A DNA stretch of 64,000 bases from Phymorhynchus buccinoides (GCA_017654935.2 CM065699.1:4631165-4695164); one strand, 5' to 3'; positions 34,552-47,220 are shown, numbered from the stretch's first letter. The notes: a model not told the origin generated them from the letters alone. Made by a program: numbers and translations.

Positions 34552-34836
34552 ATGAAACAGACAATAGGAAAGGTCCGCAACGAAGTTACGGGGATTAGTC
34601 TCATGGTGAATGTCGAGGTGATCCCTCTTGACAGAATCGGTCAAGAAGCACAAACAGGCAGTTTACACTGCGGACGAGCGAGACCAATGAACTCGCCTCA
34701 GGCGGTGCTGGGCGTTGCATTGCATGGTTTGAAAGGAAACCGATTCGTTCAAGTTAACTGCTTTAATTTGTCATGTAGAATGAGGGTTCGTTCTCCGCTT
34801 GTCCCTTTTCCGAAAATGCGTCTATTTAATGGATGA
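34552..34836 (+). CDS. Open frame of unknown nature
   Basis: A 94-codon open frame starting MKQTIGKVRNEVTG. Composition is plausible but there is no recognised motif. It is the last of the frames in the microsatellite-poor block 31.6-34.9 kb. Confidence 0.18.
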   Translation: MKQTIGKVRNEVTGISLMVNVEVIPLDRIGQEAQTGSLHCGRARPMNSPQAVLGVALHGLKGNRFVQVNCFNLSCRMRVRSPLVPFPKMRLFNG

Positions 34837-34849
34837 ACGACATATGGTG

Positions 34850-36060
34850 ATTGAACAGAATAATGCCACCTACCTAAAAGAAAAGACTGGAAAAAGTAAG
34901 ATTTACTCATCTTCCATGCCAAAAGCAAAGGTTCAAATACGTTATGACCCAGCCAGTTACCCATGAGCTAGAACTTTTTTCATAAGTACAACTTGAATGT
35001 TTTTCCCACTCATTAAATCGACCTGTGATTGCCAAAAGCAGGCCATTGCGGGTCAATCTAAATGGATGAAGCAAATTTTATCAAAAACAAACAATCAAAT
35101 AGGAATTCTTTGGAAATAATTAAGGGGAGTAATTTCATGGTGTTTGGGAGTGATCTTGCCTAAAATTCAATCGGTCAAAGAACAGGTGAAGCGTCACTAC
35201 TATCCATCATACATACAGCAACTTAGAACACCGTGCGTCATTCTAAGAAATGTACGTCATTTATATCTTTACGTCACATTTTGCAAGTGCTCTATCAGTT
35301 TGTGGATACTGGCCCACCACTCATGTTTCTAAAAAAAAATGTTTGCTTAAGTGCGGCTGACAGTGTGTCTGTCATCCTGGCGTTTTCAAAGTCTTCGACG
35401 CCATTTGGTGCATTGTTGCTATGGCATTTGACCGAATAATGGAGGTATAGCAACTGGCATATTGAACCCGAGTAATGGAGGTAAGGCAGACTCCTAATTT
35501 TTGACGAAGTGCTCTCGCCCTAGGTTTTGTTTCTTCCGAAAATCGTCTCATTAATTACACTGTGGTAGGTCTGCCATGAATGCCGGCTGGAAGGGGGGGG
35601 AGCACTAGGCGGTAGTCCACTACAAACCAGGTCTTGAACCCATTAGGACGGTCATCACTGGAAAATAAGAATTAGTTCAACATTTTTAACTCACGCCAAG
35701 TCGTTCCACCAAAAACACCATGTATGGGCCTGAATTAATATAAAGCTGGTCAATTTGAGGAATTTGTTTCAAGGGTGAAGCAAATTTGTGCGGCACACTC
35801 TGCATGTTTGTGTCGGACTACGATGTCACTCGCTTTGTGTACTCTAAACTCGTTAGACCACAATTTACACACTTTGCCTCTCACTTTGCTTTTGTAGTGG
35901 CTTGTTGACGTAATGCTTGTAGACGCATTTTTTTCCTATGTTAAGACCTCTGTATATAAAAATAGTTCTGAGTCGTACCACTTTCCCTATGTCTAAACCT
36001 TAAGTAAAAACCCGTAATCTTCTTTCATTTCTTCTTTTGTTTATGTCTGTTTTTGTTTGT
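34850..36060. other. Nothing recognised
   Basis: AT-rich sequence without clear exon, tandem repeat or element ends. Confidence 0.45.
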
Positions 36061-36139
36061 GTGTATGGCTCGGAGTGATTTGTGAGTGGGTTTTTTTAAT
36101 AATTCAAAATTGTTGGCAATGCGAATTAGTTAAAACTAC

Positions 36140-36250
36140 ATTCACTGCCTGCCCTGATGATGTCAATACCTCTTGGAATGATGGTTTTTGGCTTAGACAA
36201 GTCGGGAAAGACATATCTCTTAGACCATTTTCTCAGGTTGAGTCTAACAC
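36140..36250 (+). CDS. Possible exon with a P-loop (small GTPase-like)
   Basis: The frame reads MMVFGLDKSGKTYLLDHFLR. GLDKSGKT fits the Walker A motif GxxxxGK(S/T), and the preceding hydrophobic strand with the Leu-Asp pair resembles ARF/ARL GTPases (V-GLD-x-x-GKT). The motif is short, there are no clear splice borders, and the strand is opposite to the BPI parts of this contig. The following codons run into a dispersed repeat shared with 53,940-54,010. Chance similarity is possible. Confidence 0.2.
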
Positions 36251-36254
36251 TAAG

Positions 36255-36370
36255 TAACAGGTCTCTTAAATTACCATGTATGTTGTTGTTGCTGTCTTAC
36301 CCTGGCTTAAAAGAACCCAGGGATCATCCCAACAGCAGAAGCACTTGAACACTAAGGTACAAAAATGCAC
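36255..36370 (+). repeat. Dispersed repeat shared with 53,940-54,015
   Basis: Common blocks are gctaaaaga/gcttaaaaga, gatcatcccaa, gcagaagcac/gccgaagcac, ttgagcac/ttgaacac and ggtac. Ends not defined. Confidence 0.45.
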
Positions 36371-36729
36371 CCGCTAGGGATGAGAGCGTGCCATTTTTGA
36401 TTACCCCGCCACGTGGACATCCACACTCCGACTTCGGAGGAGAAAATCATCACAAAATCTCTTTCAACATGAGTCCATGGATGGATAAAGAGGGCCGGTG
36501 CCCTAGAAATACATCACACTGTTTAATACAGTGATTTATTTGTTTGCTTATCACTGTAAGGTCTCTTTTAAATTTTATAATAAGAAATTCAATAATTTCT
36601 CAGTTTTCCTCACTGGCAGCATTAAGGGGTTCTTCTTCATTCTTCTCTGCGTTCCCATGCCATATGGCCCCATATGTGTCAGGTATGTATTTGTCCTGTT
36701 CTTCAGTTTTCACTGTCCTCCCCGCTGCA

Positions 36730-36940
36730 ATACAGCTGGCATATTCTGATTTTTGGAGGAGCTCAATGGAGAAAAGTTATGTGGAAGATGTTGTTTTCTT
36801 AAATGGCATGAGAAGGGGCCAATAAGTCCAACAGATGACAGTACGCAAAGGGAAAAGCAAGAGTCAAAGAGAGTGACAGGATTAGAGGATGTTACAAGCA
36901 CAAAACATTCAGAAGGTGGGGGAACTATTATTTTTGACCA
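36730..36940 (-). mobile_element. Dispersed repeat A, copy 3
   Basis: Reverse complement of the type at 23,007. Landmarks are gatgacagtacgcaaaggga, gtcaaagagagtgacaggat and cagaaggtgggggaactatt. The flank ggagctcaatggagaaaag is also present in the copy at 56,240. Confidence 0.65.
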
Positions 36941-37189
36941 AAGACTCTTAAATGACCACACAGTAGAGCATCCTGAAGAGTCGATGCCGACATTCAGACA
37001 GCTCTCTTTCTTGCTTTTCTCCAGCAGTAATTGCATGCAAGGATTTGATGCTTGAAATACAACATTCGTAGATTCAAAATGGGGCACATTATAACACAAA
37101 TGAGCATCCTCCAATCTGGAGTAATTACACTGATCACCCAAAATATCCATCACATAAAAGTTGCACTTCAGAGTTGTTACTTTCTACAT

Positions 37190-37680
37190 CATTTAATGTA
37201 ATCCACTGACCTTGGATGTTCCTCAGTCGTCTCTGAGGTTAATGCATTCCACTGACCTCTAATTTAATGTATTCCACCAACCTTCGACGACCCTCAAATT
37301 TTTGTTCTAAGGTTAGTGTGTTCCACTGACCTTTCCTGTCTTTATTAAAGATTTCCAATGACCTTTGATTTCTCTGAAATAAAATATTCCACTGGCCTTT
37401 GATCTCTCTCAGTTAATAAGTTCCAATGACCTTTGATCTCTCTCAATTAATATATTCCACTGTCCTTTGATCTCTCTCAATATATTCCACTGACCGTCGA
37501 CGGTGCATGTGATCCCAGTTACATGAATGTCCACTGGACTTTTGATCTCTCATCAGCTGAATGTATTCCACTGACCTTTCTGGATCAACCTCCATTAGAA
37601 TGTACTTCCATCCCGACCTTTGATCACACCCTCAGTTAATGTATTCCACCTGACCTATTGATCTCTCTCAGCTGATCTTG
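37190..37680 (+). repeat. Tandem repeat of about 33 bp, roughly 14 copies
   Basis: The unit is close to attccactgacctttgatct then ctctcagttaatgt. Copies vary in length, partly by indel noise. Confidence 0.85.
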
Positions 37681-37804
37681 CGTTGTTGTTGATCAAGTTT
37701 ATTAGCGAGGTGTCACACAGTATATGCCAGGTGGAATGAGGTGTTCTTGTGATGCGCTTCCATCCCCTCCCCCCGGAACAGATTAGCGCACAAGGAGAGA
37801 TCAC

Positions 37805-37892
37805 CGTTGGATGTGCCCCGCTGATGTCATACACGGCATGCACCGACAGCCCTCCGCTTGACTTGATCAGGAGGGGCAGCCCAGAGGCGTCA
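37805..37892 (-). CDS. Candidate BPI/LBP N-terminal-domain exon
   Basis: Read on the minus strand, acceptor ctaggcag is followed by 88 nt and a donor gtgatc. The frame gives DASGLPLLIKSSGGLSVHAV then YDISGAHPT. The pattern G-(L/M)-S-(V/I)-x-A-(8-14 residues)-G-x-P-T resembles the N-terminal barrel strand of BPI written GMSISADLKLG...SGKPT. It lies on the expected strand, upstream in gene sense of the exon copy at 29.8 kb. The donor is non-ideal and the contig is noisy. It could be another repeat copy, since two related blocks follow at 38.2-38.5 kb. Confidence 0.33.
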
Positions 37893-38209
37893 CTGCCTAG
37901 TCAGACACACAATGGTCCATTCAGATGTACACATAATCGAGACTATTTATACCCAACACAAACGGAACATAACATCATAATCACCCGATAGGATACGTAA
38001 GCAACGCAATAGTGAAGTCAGACAACGCATGCAAAAAAAACACAAAAGACAAGCCCCATCGTGCATTGATAGAGAGGGTCCGCACCCAAGAGACGCGTCC
38101 ACCTAGCCTGATCGACAACCACACAAATGGCCTTCAGTGAATAAGGATAGAGAACTTTGAAAATAACAACCACGAGAAGAAGGATCCCCGTGGATGTATG
38201 TATACACTA

Positions 38210-38500
38210 GCTAACGTCAGACCTCTGCCAGCCAGACAGCACACCACATGACTTGAATCGGACGGTGCCGCCGGACAGAGCGTCTACACATAAACTGTCC
38301 ATGTCGAACAAAAAGAAACACAATGGCCCTATCCAGAACGACAGTGTAGAGATTAGTATATCACCTTGAACACTTACGTATACAGTCAACAGATTGGTCT
38401 GAAATGGATGTTGCGCAGTGAAACAGATGTCAACCACACTCACAACTCTGACAGCCCCCTGACTTGATGGAGGGGCGCCCAGTTATGCATCAACTGCCTA
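38210..38500 (-). repeat. Two diverged copies of the 37.8-kb exon-like block
   Basis: At 38,210-38,300 and 38,430-38,500 the blocks gacagcccc, tgacttga, ggcgcc and actgcct recur in the order seen at 37,845-37,900. Spacing suggests a 200-300 bp tandem duplication containing an exon. Frames are broken in both. Confidence 0.4.
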
Positions 38501-38859
38501 AAAACAAGCAATACGCTGATTGGCTTAGAACGAGCCACATGGAAGATCATTCACTGAAAAGGACTGCAGGGTTATAATGGTAATTTGGTACATTTACCAA
38601 TGAAACAGTATTGAATTATCTTCATTGCAACTGACAGCAGAAACAGGCTAACTGTGCTAGACTTCAATCATATCATATCCGTTGACAACCCAATGAGGCT
38701 TACAAATGAACAGAATCCAAACTCACAATTATCGTTGTAATGATTCAGTACTCAAAAGGTAATTAAAATCCAATCAAGTTTTCTCAACTGTTTTATTTGA
38801 TACTATAAACTTACAGAAATACAGTAAGATCACAACAACCAACCACAACAACCACACGT

Positions 38860-39180
38860 GAAAATATGCTTTACTGAATCAGGAACCACACACACAAATT
38901 ATACAAAAAAAGAAAAACAAAGACAAAACACACAACGTACATGACATACACACACACAACATTGTCATCAAAATATTTGCATCAAAAAAAAACACAACAT
39001 ACGTATAAACACACACACAACCACCACACACACACCACACCAAAAAAACAAACACCCACAACACCAACAAAGATAAAAAAACACAAAACTCACAACAAAA
39101 AAAAAAAAAAAAGAAAACAACAAAAACTCAATACATCAATTGCTACAATCTTGATAAAAAAATAAACAACAATCGAACAT
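38860..39180. repeat. A/C-rich low-complexity tract
   Basis: Irregular CA, AAC and poly-A runs with no coding signal. The irregularity resembles a microsatellite read with many indels. Confidence 0.8.
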
Positions 39181-40020
39181 CTCACGCATACAACACACTG
39201 AACATATCATAAACAAGCAATATTAAACAAACGAAACAGAAACAAAAGAAAAGAACTAGCACAAACCAAGCAAAAAACATTTTGAAAATTGTAACATAAA
39301 ACGGCAGAAATAGGAGGATGAAAAGTAAAAGTAAAGGGCATCACATTCAATGACGGGTAAACAAAGAGTGGGTATTATCTAGAGGTGTTTGATATATGAA
39401 AGCAAAAGAGGTGTCGGAAAATCAGATGAACATCGGACCAAAAAAAGCCAAATAAACTAACAATAACACACAAATGAAGGAGATGCAACCTGATAATACA
39501 CATGATCACTAAAGACTTAGAAGAAACAAGAACATACAGACGAAAACGATAAACTATATCCCCATGTTAGGAGATGAAGTACATGACCACAAAGAGAGCA
39601 ACAATCATGAGTGAAGGGAGAAAACTGACTCAACTGAACACATACACCAGATAACCACGATGAGCCCACAGTAGCAGGATTATTGACACAACTAGGAGGA
39701 AAATCAAAAAGACATCAGGTATTAAACCACGCTATGCATAAAAACCACTTATCAATCGCCACTAGTCAGACTCTTGGCACACAAACACAATCGAAACTTT
39801 AACACAAAAAAAAGTAGTCACTGAAAAAGGCATACAAATGACGGGGTCATGTCAGCAAAAAAAAGAGCCCCCCTAAGGACCACTATATCTGATCTCCTTT
39901 ACTTTTCGGCTATGTAAGAGATAGGCCACTAATTTTATGACCCCCCCAAATGGATCACAGAGGAAATCCCCACAATATATGCAGACATAACATCTTTTCT
40001 CTACACACCAGAGTACGGTT
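39181..40020. other. A-rich sequence, nothing recognised
   Basis: No repeat period, exon or element end could be supported. Confidence 0.45.
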
Positions 40021-40189
40021 AATATGAAAAATGCTTAGCTTGAAAAATGGCTGGCGTTTGAAGGAGCTAAAAGTCGAGCCCGTCAAAACTAACCATGCCC
40101 TCACGAGAAGGTTTATGCCAAATCCATATATTCAATATCGAGGACCCACAAAACCATGGCCAATAACAGCATTGCCCCCAACATCCACC

Positions 40190-40690
40190 TCTGACTCCTC
40201 CTCCTTCTTGATGGCCTTACCATCCGCAACAAGTTCTATTGTTGTACACACTATGAGACCTTCTCCCTTTGCAACGATGACCTGTGGTCCCCTTCTGGAT
40301 GGCCTATTCCTCACGCCCCAAAGTTCTCTAGTTTGTTGTACACCTATGAAGAACCGGCTCCCTTGTCAAGTGCTGTGGCCCCCTTCTATGGTCTTTTCCA
40401 CATCAACGCACAAAGTTCTAGTTTGTCATAACACACAACTACGAAGAACCTTCTCCCTTGCAGATGCTGTGTTCCCCTTCTGATGGCATTTCCATCACTG
40501 CACAAAGTTCTAGTTTGTCCATACACCACATCTATTGAAGAACCTTCTCCTTACAAAGATGAAAAATGTCTGTGGTCCCCTTCTGATGGCATTTCCATCA
40601 CGCACAAAAGCCTTTTTCTAGTTAGCTGTACACCACACTACGCATAGAAGAACCTTCTCCCATTGTAAGAATGCCATGGTAACTGTACGG
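40190..40690 (+). repeat. Tandem repeat of about 100 bp, five to six copies
   Basis: Recurring blocks are gaagaaccttctccc, gctgtggtccccttctgatg, gcatttccatcac and gcacaaagttctagtttg. Open frames on both strands across it are by-products. Confidence 0.8.
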
Positions 40691-41555
40691 TGCTCTGTGT
40701 GCTTCAAAGCAGATGTTTCTCAAAATTGTGTGAAATTAATCCTGAACAACTAGAAGAGGTTTGTCTGTAACATTGTGTGAAAGCGCAAGAGGGTTCAAAG
40801 AAACACAAAGAATCAAGCTGGTGTTCATTTTCTTCATTTAATAACACAGGGGTTGAAAACGTTGAACATTTTCTGATAGTTCAATATGAACATATTATAA
40901 CAAAATGAATTAAACGGTAAAATAAATGTAAAGGCATTGTCTTTCCATTTTATTTCCCAGTTTTGATATGAATGGATTTGACGGGATTATTTTTGTTTTA
41001 TGCTAATTACAATTGCATGCCAAACAAGGAATTTCTATTATCGCTTTATTTTGAAGTACAATACAAATAACTGTGATTTTGTGATTAAATAGCATCTATC
41101 ACTGCATAAAACTTTATCAATATAGGAGGATAAATCACATAAGATTCTCACAACCGGTCTGATTGCGTTAATTATATTATGTATATGAAGTGAAAAATAC
41201 TAGTTCAATAAACGTTGCAAAAAGAAAAACCCATCAAAGGATGTAAGTAACAGTGTGTGGTTTTTGTGTGTTCATACATGTTCATTTGTCCTCTGTTGTC
41301 TGTTTGCCTAAGAGGCTTGAGAGTGTGTAAGTTTCCTATAATTGCATAGTGCATGCATTGTAAGCATGCCTGTTTGTGTGTGCAAGCATGTTCACATCCC
41401 CTTGTTAAAACAGTTATATTCAGAGGGGATGGTGACAAATACTAAAATGTTAAAACAGAAATGCAATTACGTAATAATTTGTCTAAGTAAGTGCGACCAA
41501 AGTGGTAACGGGCAGATACCAGGGGTAATACAAATGTCCAAGTTTAACAACGACG
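40691..41555. other. Nothing recognised
   Basis: Mostly AT-rich, no supported feature. Confidence 0.45.
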
Positions 41556-41559
41556 ACGA

Positions 41560-41905
41560 CATGATACTGACCATCCTCGATTGTACTGGCACAATACTGC
41601 CATCCTCGATTGTACTGGACACTACTGACCATGCCTCGATTGCTACTGGACACATGATAACTGACCATCCTCGATTGTACGGATACAATACTGACCATCC
41701 TCATTTGTACTGGACACATGATACTGACTCATCCTCGTTTTGTAATGGACACTAATACTGCCATCCTTGTTTGTACTGACACATGATACTGACCATCCTC
41801 GCTTGTACTGGACACAGAATACTGACCATCCTCATTTGTACTGGACACATGAACTGCAACACATCATCATTTGTACTGGACATGATACTGACCATCCTAG
41901 TTTGT
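41560..41905 (+). repeat. Tandem repeat of about 32 bp, ten or more copies
   Basis: The unit is close to gatactgaccatcctcgtttg then tactggacacat. Copy-length variation looks like indel noise. Confidence 0.85.
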
Positions 41906-42239
41906 AGCTTCGACGTGCCAGTTTGTGGGCACTGAGGCCCTGACACTCAAAGCATTTGTCGGCCGGCAACCATAAGACAGACCCATGTTAGGGACCATCT
42001 TGATGGCACTGCTCGGCTTGCTTGCTGCAAGTGTGTGAAGTGGCGATGCTGAAACAAATCATCTAATAAATAATAAACACGACAGGCAACACACACATTG
42101 CGCCGCAGGCACAGTAATGCGACCACAAACACACGACCAATAATACAAGAATTCAGCTTGACATGGGGTCCGGCTGTGGCTTGTTGAAGTGATTGATAAG
42201 TGAAAACAACTAAAAATAACAAATAATAACCACAATCAC

Positions 42240-43730
42240 AAAAACACACACACTAGTGACACACAAAATCAACACACACTCTACAATAGCCAAAACATGG
42301 CACACAGAACACACGTGTATTAGTGCAATGCATGCAAACGACAATACATGCATGCACACAACGAAAACACACATACACAAAGCACCAACAAACGTCAACA
42401 ACATAGATACAACACAGTCCCATGTGCACACCCACCCACACAGCCACACCTAAAGTCCAGAAGCTTTGTCCAACACACCACAACACACAAACAACACACA
42501 CAGTAATCACCACACACCACACACACCACACACCATGATAAGGAATCAGCTTGGGAAGTTCAATGTACCTTTCTGAAGTGAGATGAAATGTACAATGCTA
42601 GAAAAAAAAGAATGCACACATGTACATCTGTGAACATAGCGGCATGCATAATTACATGTGCAAGTAGCAAACACACAGTGACACAAACCACAAATGAAAC
42701 TAGCATGCTTTGCTGCACACCTCAACACACACGACACACATTACACAATCACAGAAGGAGCAAATGCATGCACATGGACATAAAATACCCCTCGCCACTG
42801 TATACACACTATTCTGATATAGCTGCAAAAAAACATGTAATGCCGTGCGCGGAATTCCACCCACCGCCCGACCCCACCCCCATGGGGATACAGGTGGGTT
42901 GGGTGGGGGGTCTAGTTAAGGTGCATAAACACACAGCAGCATGACTGCATCTGCACATCATACTATGTGACAGGCCACACTGTCTGAGCTACATCGAAAA
43001 AGGAGAGAAACATGTCATCACTACTGATCAAGCAATTAGTGCATAATCGGTGGTGTGTGTGCGCGCATGTGTGGTTCGTATTTCGTTCCTTGTAATTTAA
43101 ACGTCTATCCTACCTTACACGGTGATCTTAGCACAAATACAAGTGTATGTCTGAAGTGATCAAGACTGCAATGTATGTGTTTTGAGGTCGTACGCATGCA
43201 TGTGTTTGGTGAATGTTGGATGTGTGTGTTCGAATGTCTGTGGTGTGCGTTGCATGCTTGTGTGTTGTGTGCTATGTGTATGTGGGTGTATGCGCATGTG
43301 TGTGTGTGTATGCGGGTGAAGTGGGTAGTGCTGTGTGCGTGTGTCTCGTGTGTGTGATCTATAGTGCGTGTGATAGGTGTGTGAATGGTGTGTGAGTGTG
43401 TGTGTGTGTGTGTGGTGGGTGTTGTGTCTTCGTGTGTGTGTCACGTGTTGTGTGTGTCTCTCTCGTCTCTAGGCTCTACACTTTGGTGTGTCTTACCTAG
43501 TTCATGTGTCTGTACTATCAGGTCCGCCATTTATTATCCCCTGTTGTTGGTGTGTGGTGTGTGGTTGTGTGTTGGTTTTGTGTGTGTGTGGGTGTGTGTT
43601 GGTGTGTGTGTTTGTGTGTGATGCTGTGAGTGTGTGTGTTGTGTGTGTGTGTGTGATGTGTGTGTGTGTGGGTGTGTGTTGTGTTTGTGTACTGTGTGTG
43701 TTGCAGTGTGTGTGTCTCTCATCTCAGGCT
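42240..43730. repeat. CA/TG-rich region with disrupted microsatellites
   Basis: CA tracts at 42,240-42,540 and TG tracts at 43,040-43,730 are broken by single-base changes every few units. Cys/Val/Trp-rich and His/Thr-rich open frames on both strands derive from them. A patch at 43,795-43,830 has acceptor and donor-like signals on the minus strand around about 35 nt, but no protein match. Confidence 0.75.
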
Positions 43731-44077
43731 GACCTGGTCAGGCTGTACTTGAGGTCTCCATTTTCCCCTCTCTGGTCAGGAATGGAGGACGTCCTCACCT
43801 GCTGTGCCCACGAGTCAATAGCTTGCTGGTTGGCTGAAATGATGGAACATTATTGTTTATGAGTGATATGTTCAGTAGTTTGTGCAAACATATCATGTAA
43901 GAGTTTATTTCATGCTGATGATTTGCCAATTCTCTTCTTCTTCCAGTAATGTTCACATACCGTTTATCAGCAATTATTGACATAATTATATAGGTACAGG
44001 GGTTCACAAAGGACGAAGATGCGCAGCACGGAATGAGATAGGGATTTGAGAAAGGATATTGAAATAGAAATAGGGGA

Positions 44078-45190
44078 TGTTAAAGACAGGTTTCGTAAAC
44101 CCTGGACGTTTCGTACAAATTACCAGACTGGATTTGGTCATTTCTGTTGACATTTCTTTAGTACAAGACATTTACGTACATGAAACTTTAGTGTTTTTCG
44201 TTCACACAACAATTTCGGTATCACAGGACGGTTATCGTACACAAGACGTTTTGTCGTGTCACAGGCGTTTCGTGTATGCGTTTGGGTGTACGAAACGTCC
44301 GAGTAATATGATACAACTCCATGGCTGTTTGGATAGAGTTCAATCTCCTGCCCCTGGATGTCATGGATAAATAAGTATCTGTCATGAAATATCTACCTCT
44401 CGCATATGAAACTAATAACCATCTAACCCTGAACTTCGTCTAAGTCGCCTAACGCCTAGCTAGAGGTCAATTTTATCAACCGAAGGCCCTAACCCTATCC
44501 CTCCCCTATCCCGATAATCCGGCAAAAGTGAATAACCAAGAAATAGAGCAAAGCATGAGTGGTGGTAATACACTAACATATTTGGCCGTAGAAAGAGTGC
44601 GGATGTAGCAAAAGCCCAATGCACACTGGGTTTCGTAAAATTCACATGGTGGCGGACAACAACCGATTCTGATTGGCTCACGCAACGACGGCCTAGGACT
44701 ACTTTATCCTGCCTAAGGTTCGCATATGTCTCCTACAACACCGGTGTCACGACTAAATAAGTAGTGCTGGTCATGAATTCTCGCTACCTCGGCAATGATG
44801 AGACTATAAGGCCCTCTAACCTAACCCTAACCCACGGAAGTAGCACCGAAGAAGATGAGAGCGTGAGGAGGGTGTAAACCCGTAAACCCTATATCCCAGA
44901 GAAATTCTGTTGCAAGCGGTGCGGCCAAAATCAGAAAATGAGAGCTAAATTTTTCATACCCCTCTCCACCTGAAAAAAAAAAAAAAGAAGTGTAGATGAG
45001 CACTGTGCCTGTGGTGACCTTCTCTCCATGAGAAAGTAGCCCAAGTTTTTAGCGATTTTTTTGCTTGTGTACTCGAAGTGTCCAAGTATAGTACGCAGTG
45101 ACTAACAAAGTGACTAAGTACTAGGTCAGCAGGTTACGAAACGATCAGATAAGACGAAACGTCCAGGGTACGAAACATCTTGTATCCCCC
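44078..45190. mobile_element. TIR element with gtttcgta...tggacgtttcgt ends
   Basis: The left end carries gtttcgtaaaccctggacgt then ttcgtac. The right end carries gacgaaacgtccagggtacg then aaac, its inverted partner. Total about 1.1 kb. The interior holds a dispersed segment (44,350-44,960, in two related halves) that recurs at 51,715-52,005. No transposase frame is visible. Superfamily unknown. Confidence 0.55.
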
Positions 45191-46435
45191 AGACACAATA
45201 GTATACTCTCGTCTTTAATTTCCTCTCTCTGTTTTTAATTTCAGAGAGAGAGACATTTTTTTTATAACAGATAGTACTGAGTGACTCAGAGAGAGAGAGG
45301 GAAAGATAAATATAAGCACACACCAAACATACACATGTGCACACACATGTATATGTTTACAGCAAAACAATGGGTCCTAAGGGACTCCTTCACTTACAGA
45401 ATAAAGAGGTCCTAGATGTAAGGGATAGAGAGGTCCCGATGGCTCAGTTGGCATTGCGAATTGCTAAAAATAATTTTTCTAGTGCATCCCTGGGTGACAG
45501 GGTCCGCTGCACATTCTTTTAATGGAGGATCCTTTAGAATCTTATGTACATTCATAGACCCCCGAAGGAAGTAAACACGAAGACAAAAACAAATGGAGGT
45601 CCCTTGTAGCCCTGACATAACTATGACATGTATAACCGAGCCACAGACAAAAAATGTGTACAAACACAAACCACGTGTGTACACAGAAAGAACTATCTCT
45701 CTGGAAGTTCACATAAGAATTAATACCATTAAGTTCAATGCATGCTGTGCTGATCCTGGTTTGAATTCCCTGTGCGTGACTTCCGCCCCTCCCTTCCAAT
45801 CGTTCACTGAAAGTACACAGTAGCATGCTGCCCATGCCACAAACGCACACTGACAACCTTAGCACCATGGACATTGTTATGCCTTTATCATGGCAAAACG
45901 GAAAGTTCATTTAAATTTAAACCAGATCGACACCTAAATCAAACCAATCTGGAGGTCGATGTCATATAAAGTAAGACTCTGCTTGCAGGCTTGTGTCAAG
46001 ATTTCTTGCTTTCAGTTTCAGTGAATGGGTTTTCTCATGGTTCACCTTCACGGGTTTTGTTTTAGTTTTGGGAAGTCTTGGCACTGGGCGTTGTGCTAGA
46101 CTCACAGGACAGGAGCATTCATAATCCTCCTCCTATATTGCACTTTATCTAGCGTGTATCCTCCTTTCTTGAACGGACCCCTAGTTAACCGTTTTTGAAT
46201 GCTTGCTTCCTTCTTCCTCCTTCTTGCTGACTTTCCCTGTTCACAACCTAGTGTGTGTGTCGTTTTTCTCCCGAATTAAATAGTATTACAATTGTAGAGG
46301 TTTACGACCATATCGGACCAACTTCCTTGTTGCCAACATGTCAAGTTACGCGTGTTGTCCCACAATCTTATTTTTAGTAACGGCGGGTTGGATGCTACTG
46401 TGTACGCAAATGGACGAGGATGTACTATGTTACAT
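45191..46435. other. Nothing firmly recognised
   Basis: A 61-codon + frame at 45,337-45,522 (MGPKGLLHLQNKEVLDVRDR onward) has protein-like composition but no splice or homology support. The rest has no recognisable feature. Confidence 0.35.
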
Positions 46436-46439
46436 ACAT

Positions 46440-46560
46440 ATAATACTTAATAATAACAGATACATTTAAATAGCGCTTTAACATCAAATGATCCCAAAGC
46501 GCTTTACATTCAATTATTCATCAACAGATAAAGACAAACCACAAAAAAAACATGGTCAAG
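46440..46560 (-). mobile_element. Retrotransposon 3' tail
   Basis: The stretch taatacttaataataacaga then aaatagcgctttaacatcaa and caaagcgctttaca is the usual reverse-complement of CR1/L2-like or SINE 3' ends (agcgctttg then ATT repeats). Related tails occur at 53,098-53,240 and 56,780-56,870. Confidence 0.5.
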
Positions 46561-47220
46561 AAGTGGAACTCCAACCCACCAACAGGTGGCATATCATATC
46601 ATCATAGTCATCGGTCCCATCAGTTTAGGCTCTGTAAGTGCTTATGAAGCCTTTTGCCCTCTAGATTAGTAGATATTGTTTCTCAAACTATAAATATATT
46701 ATTATTCCTTTGTTGCTTTTTGTTTGGCCCGTGAATTACTAGCGTCTATTTGTGTTATTTGTATTATATGGGTTGGTGGTTATGTTGTTTGTTTCAGTTG
46801 TTTTTGTTCGTTTTTTTTTTATTTCTCCAAATTTTTGTGGAGTACAAATAATAGTTATTAAATTTTGTGTCAATAAGATTTTTGAACATATTTAGTGATG
46901 ATGACAGTTTACGGTTCATCATGTAGAAAGAGTTGTTCCATTGCCCTGTATATTACTGCTGTTATAAGAGGTAAACAAGTAGTTTTGAGTCTGAGCGACG
47001 GTTGATTTAGTTGTTGTTTTATGCTTTAATTTATAAACTCAGTGCCCCCTCTGGTGTGCTCGTTAGTCGGTCTCTTCGTCAGTTAAAGTTAGTAAAGTTT
47101 TAGTTGTGTTAGGATCCTAGAAACCTTAATTAAGAATTGTATTAACACCTCAATCAACTCGCCTCTTAGACGTCTGCTGTATTCCAAACTAGGTATATCC
47201 CAGATACTTTGTAGTCTGTC
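46561..47220. other. Nothing recognised
   Basis: T-rich non-repetitive sequence without exon evidence. Confidence 0.45.

Noticed and set aside
43160..43862. Cys/Val-rich or His/Thr-rich peptides
   Set aside because: Disrupted TG/CA microsatellite translated in several frames on both strands.
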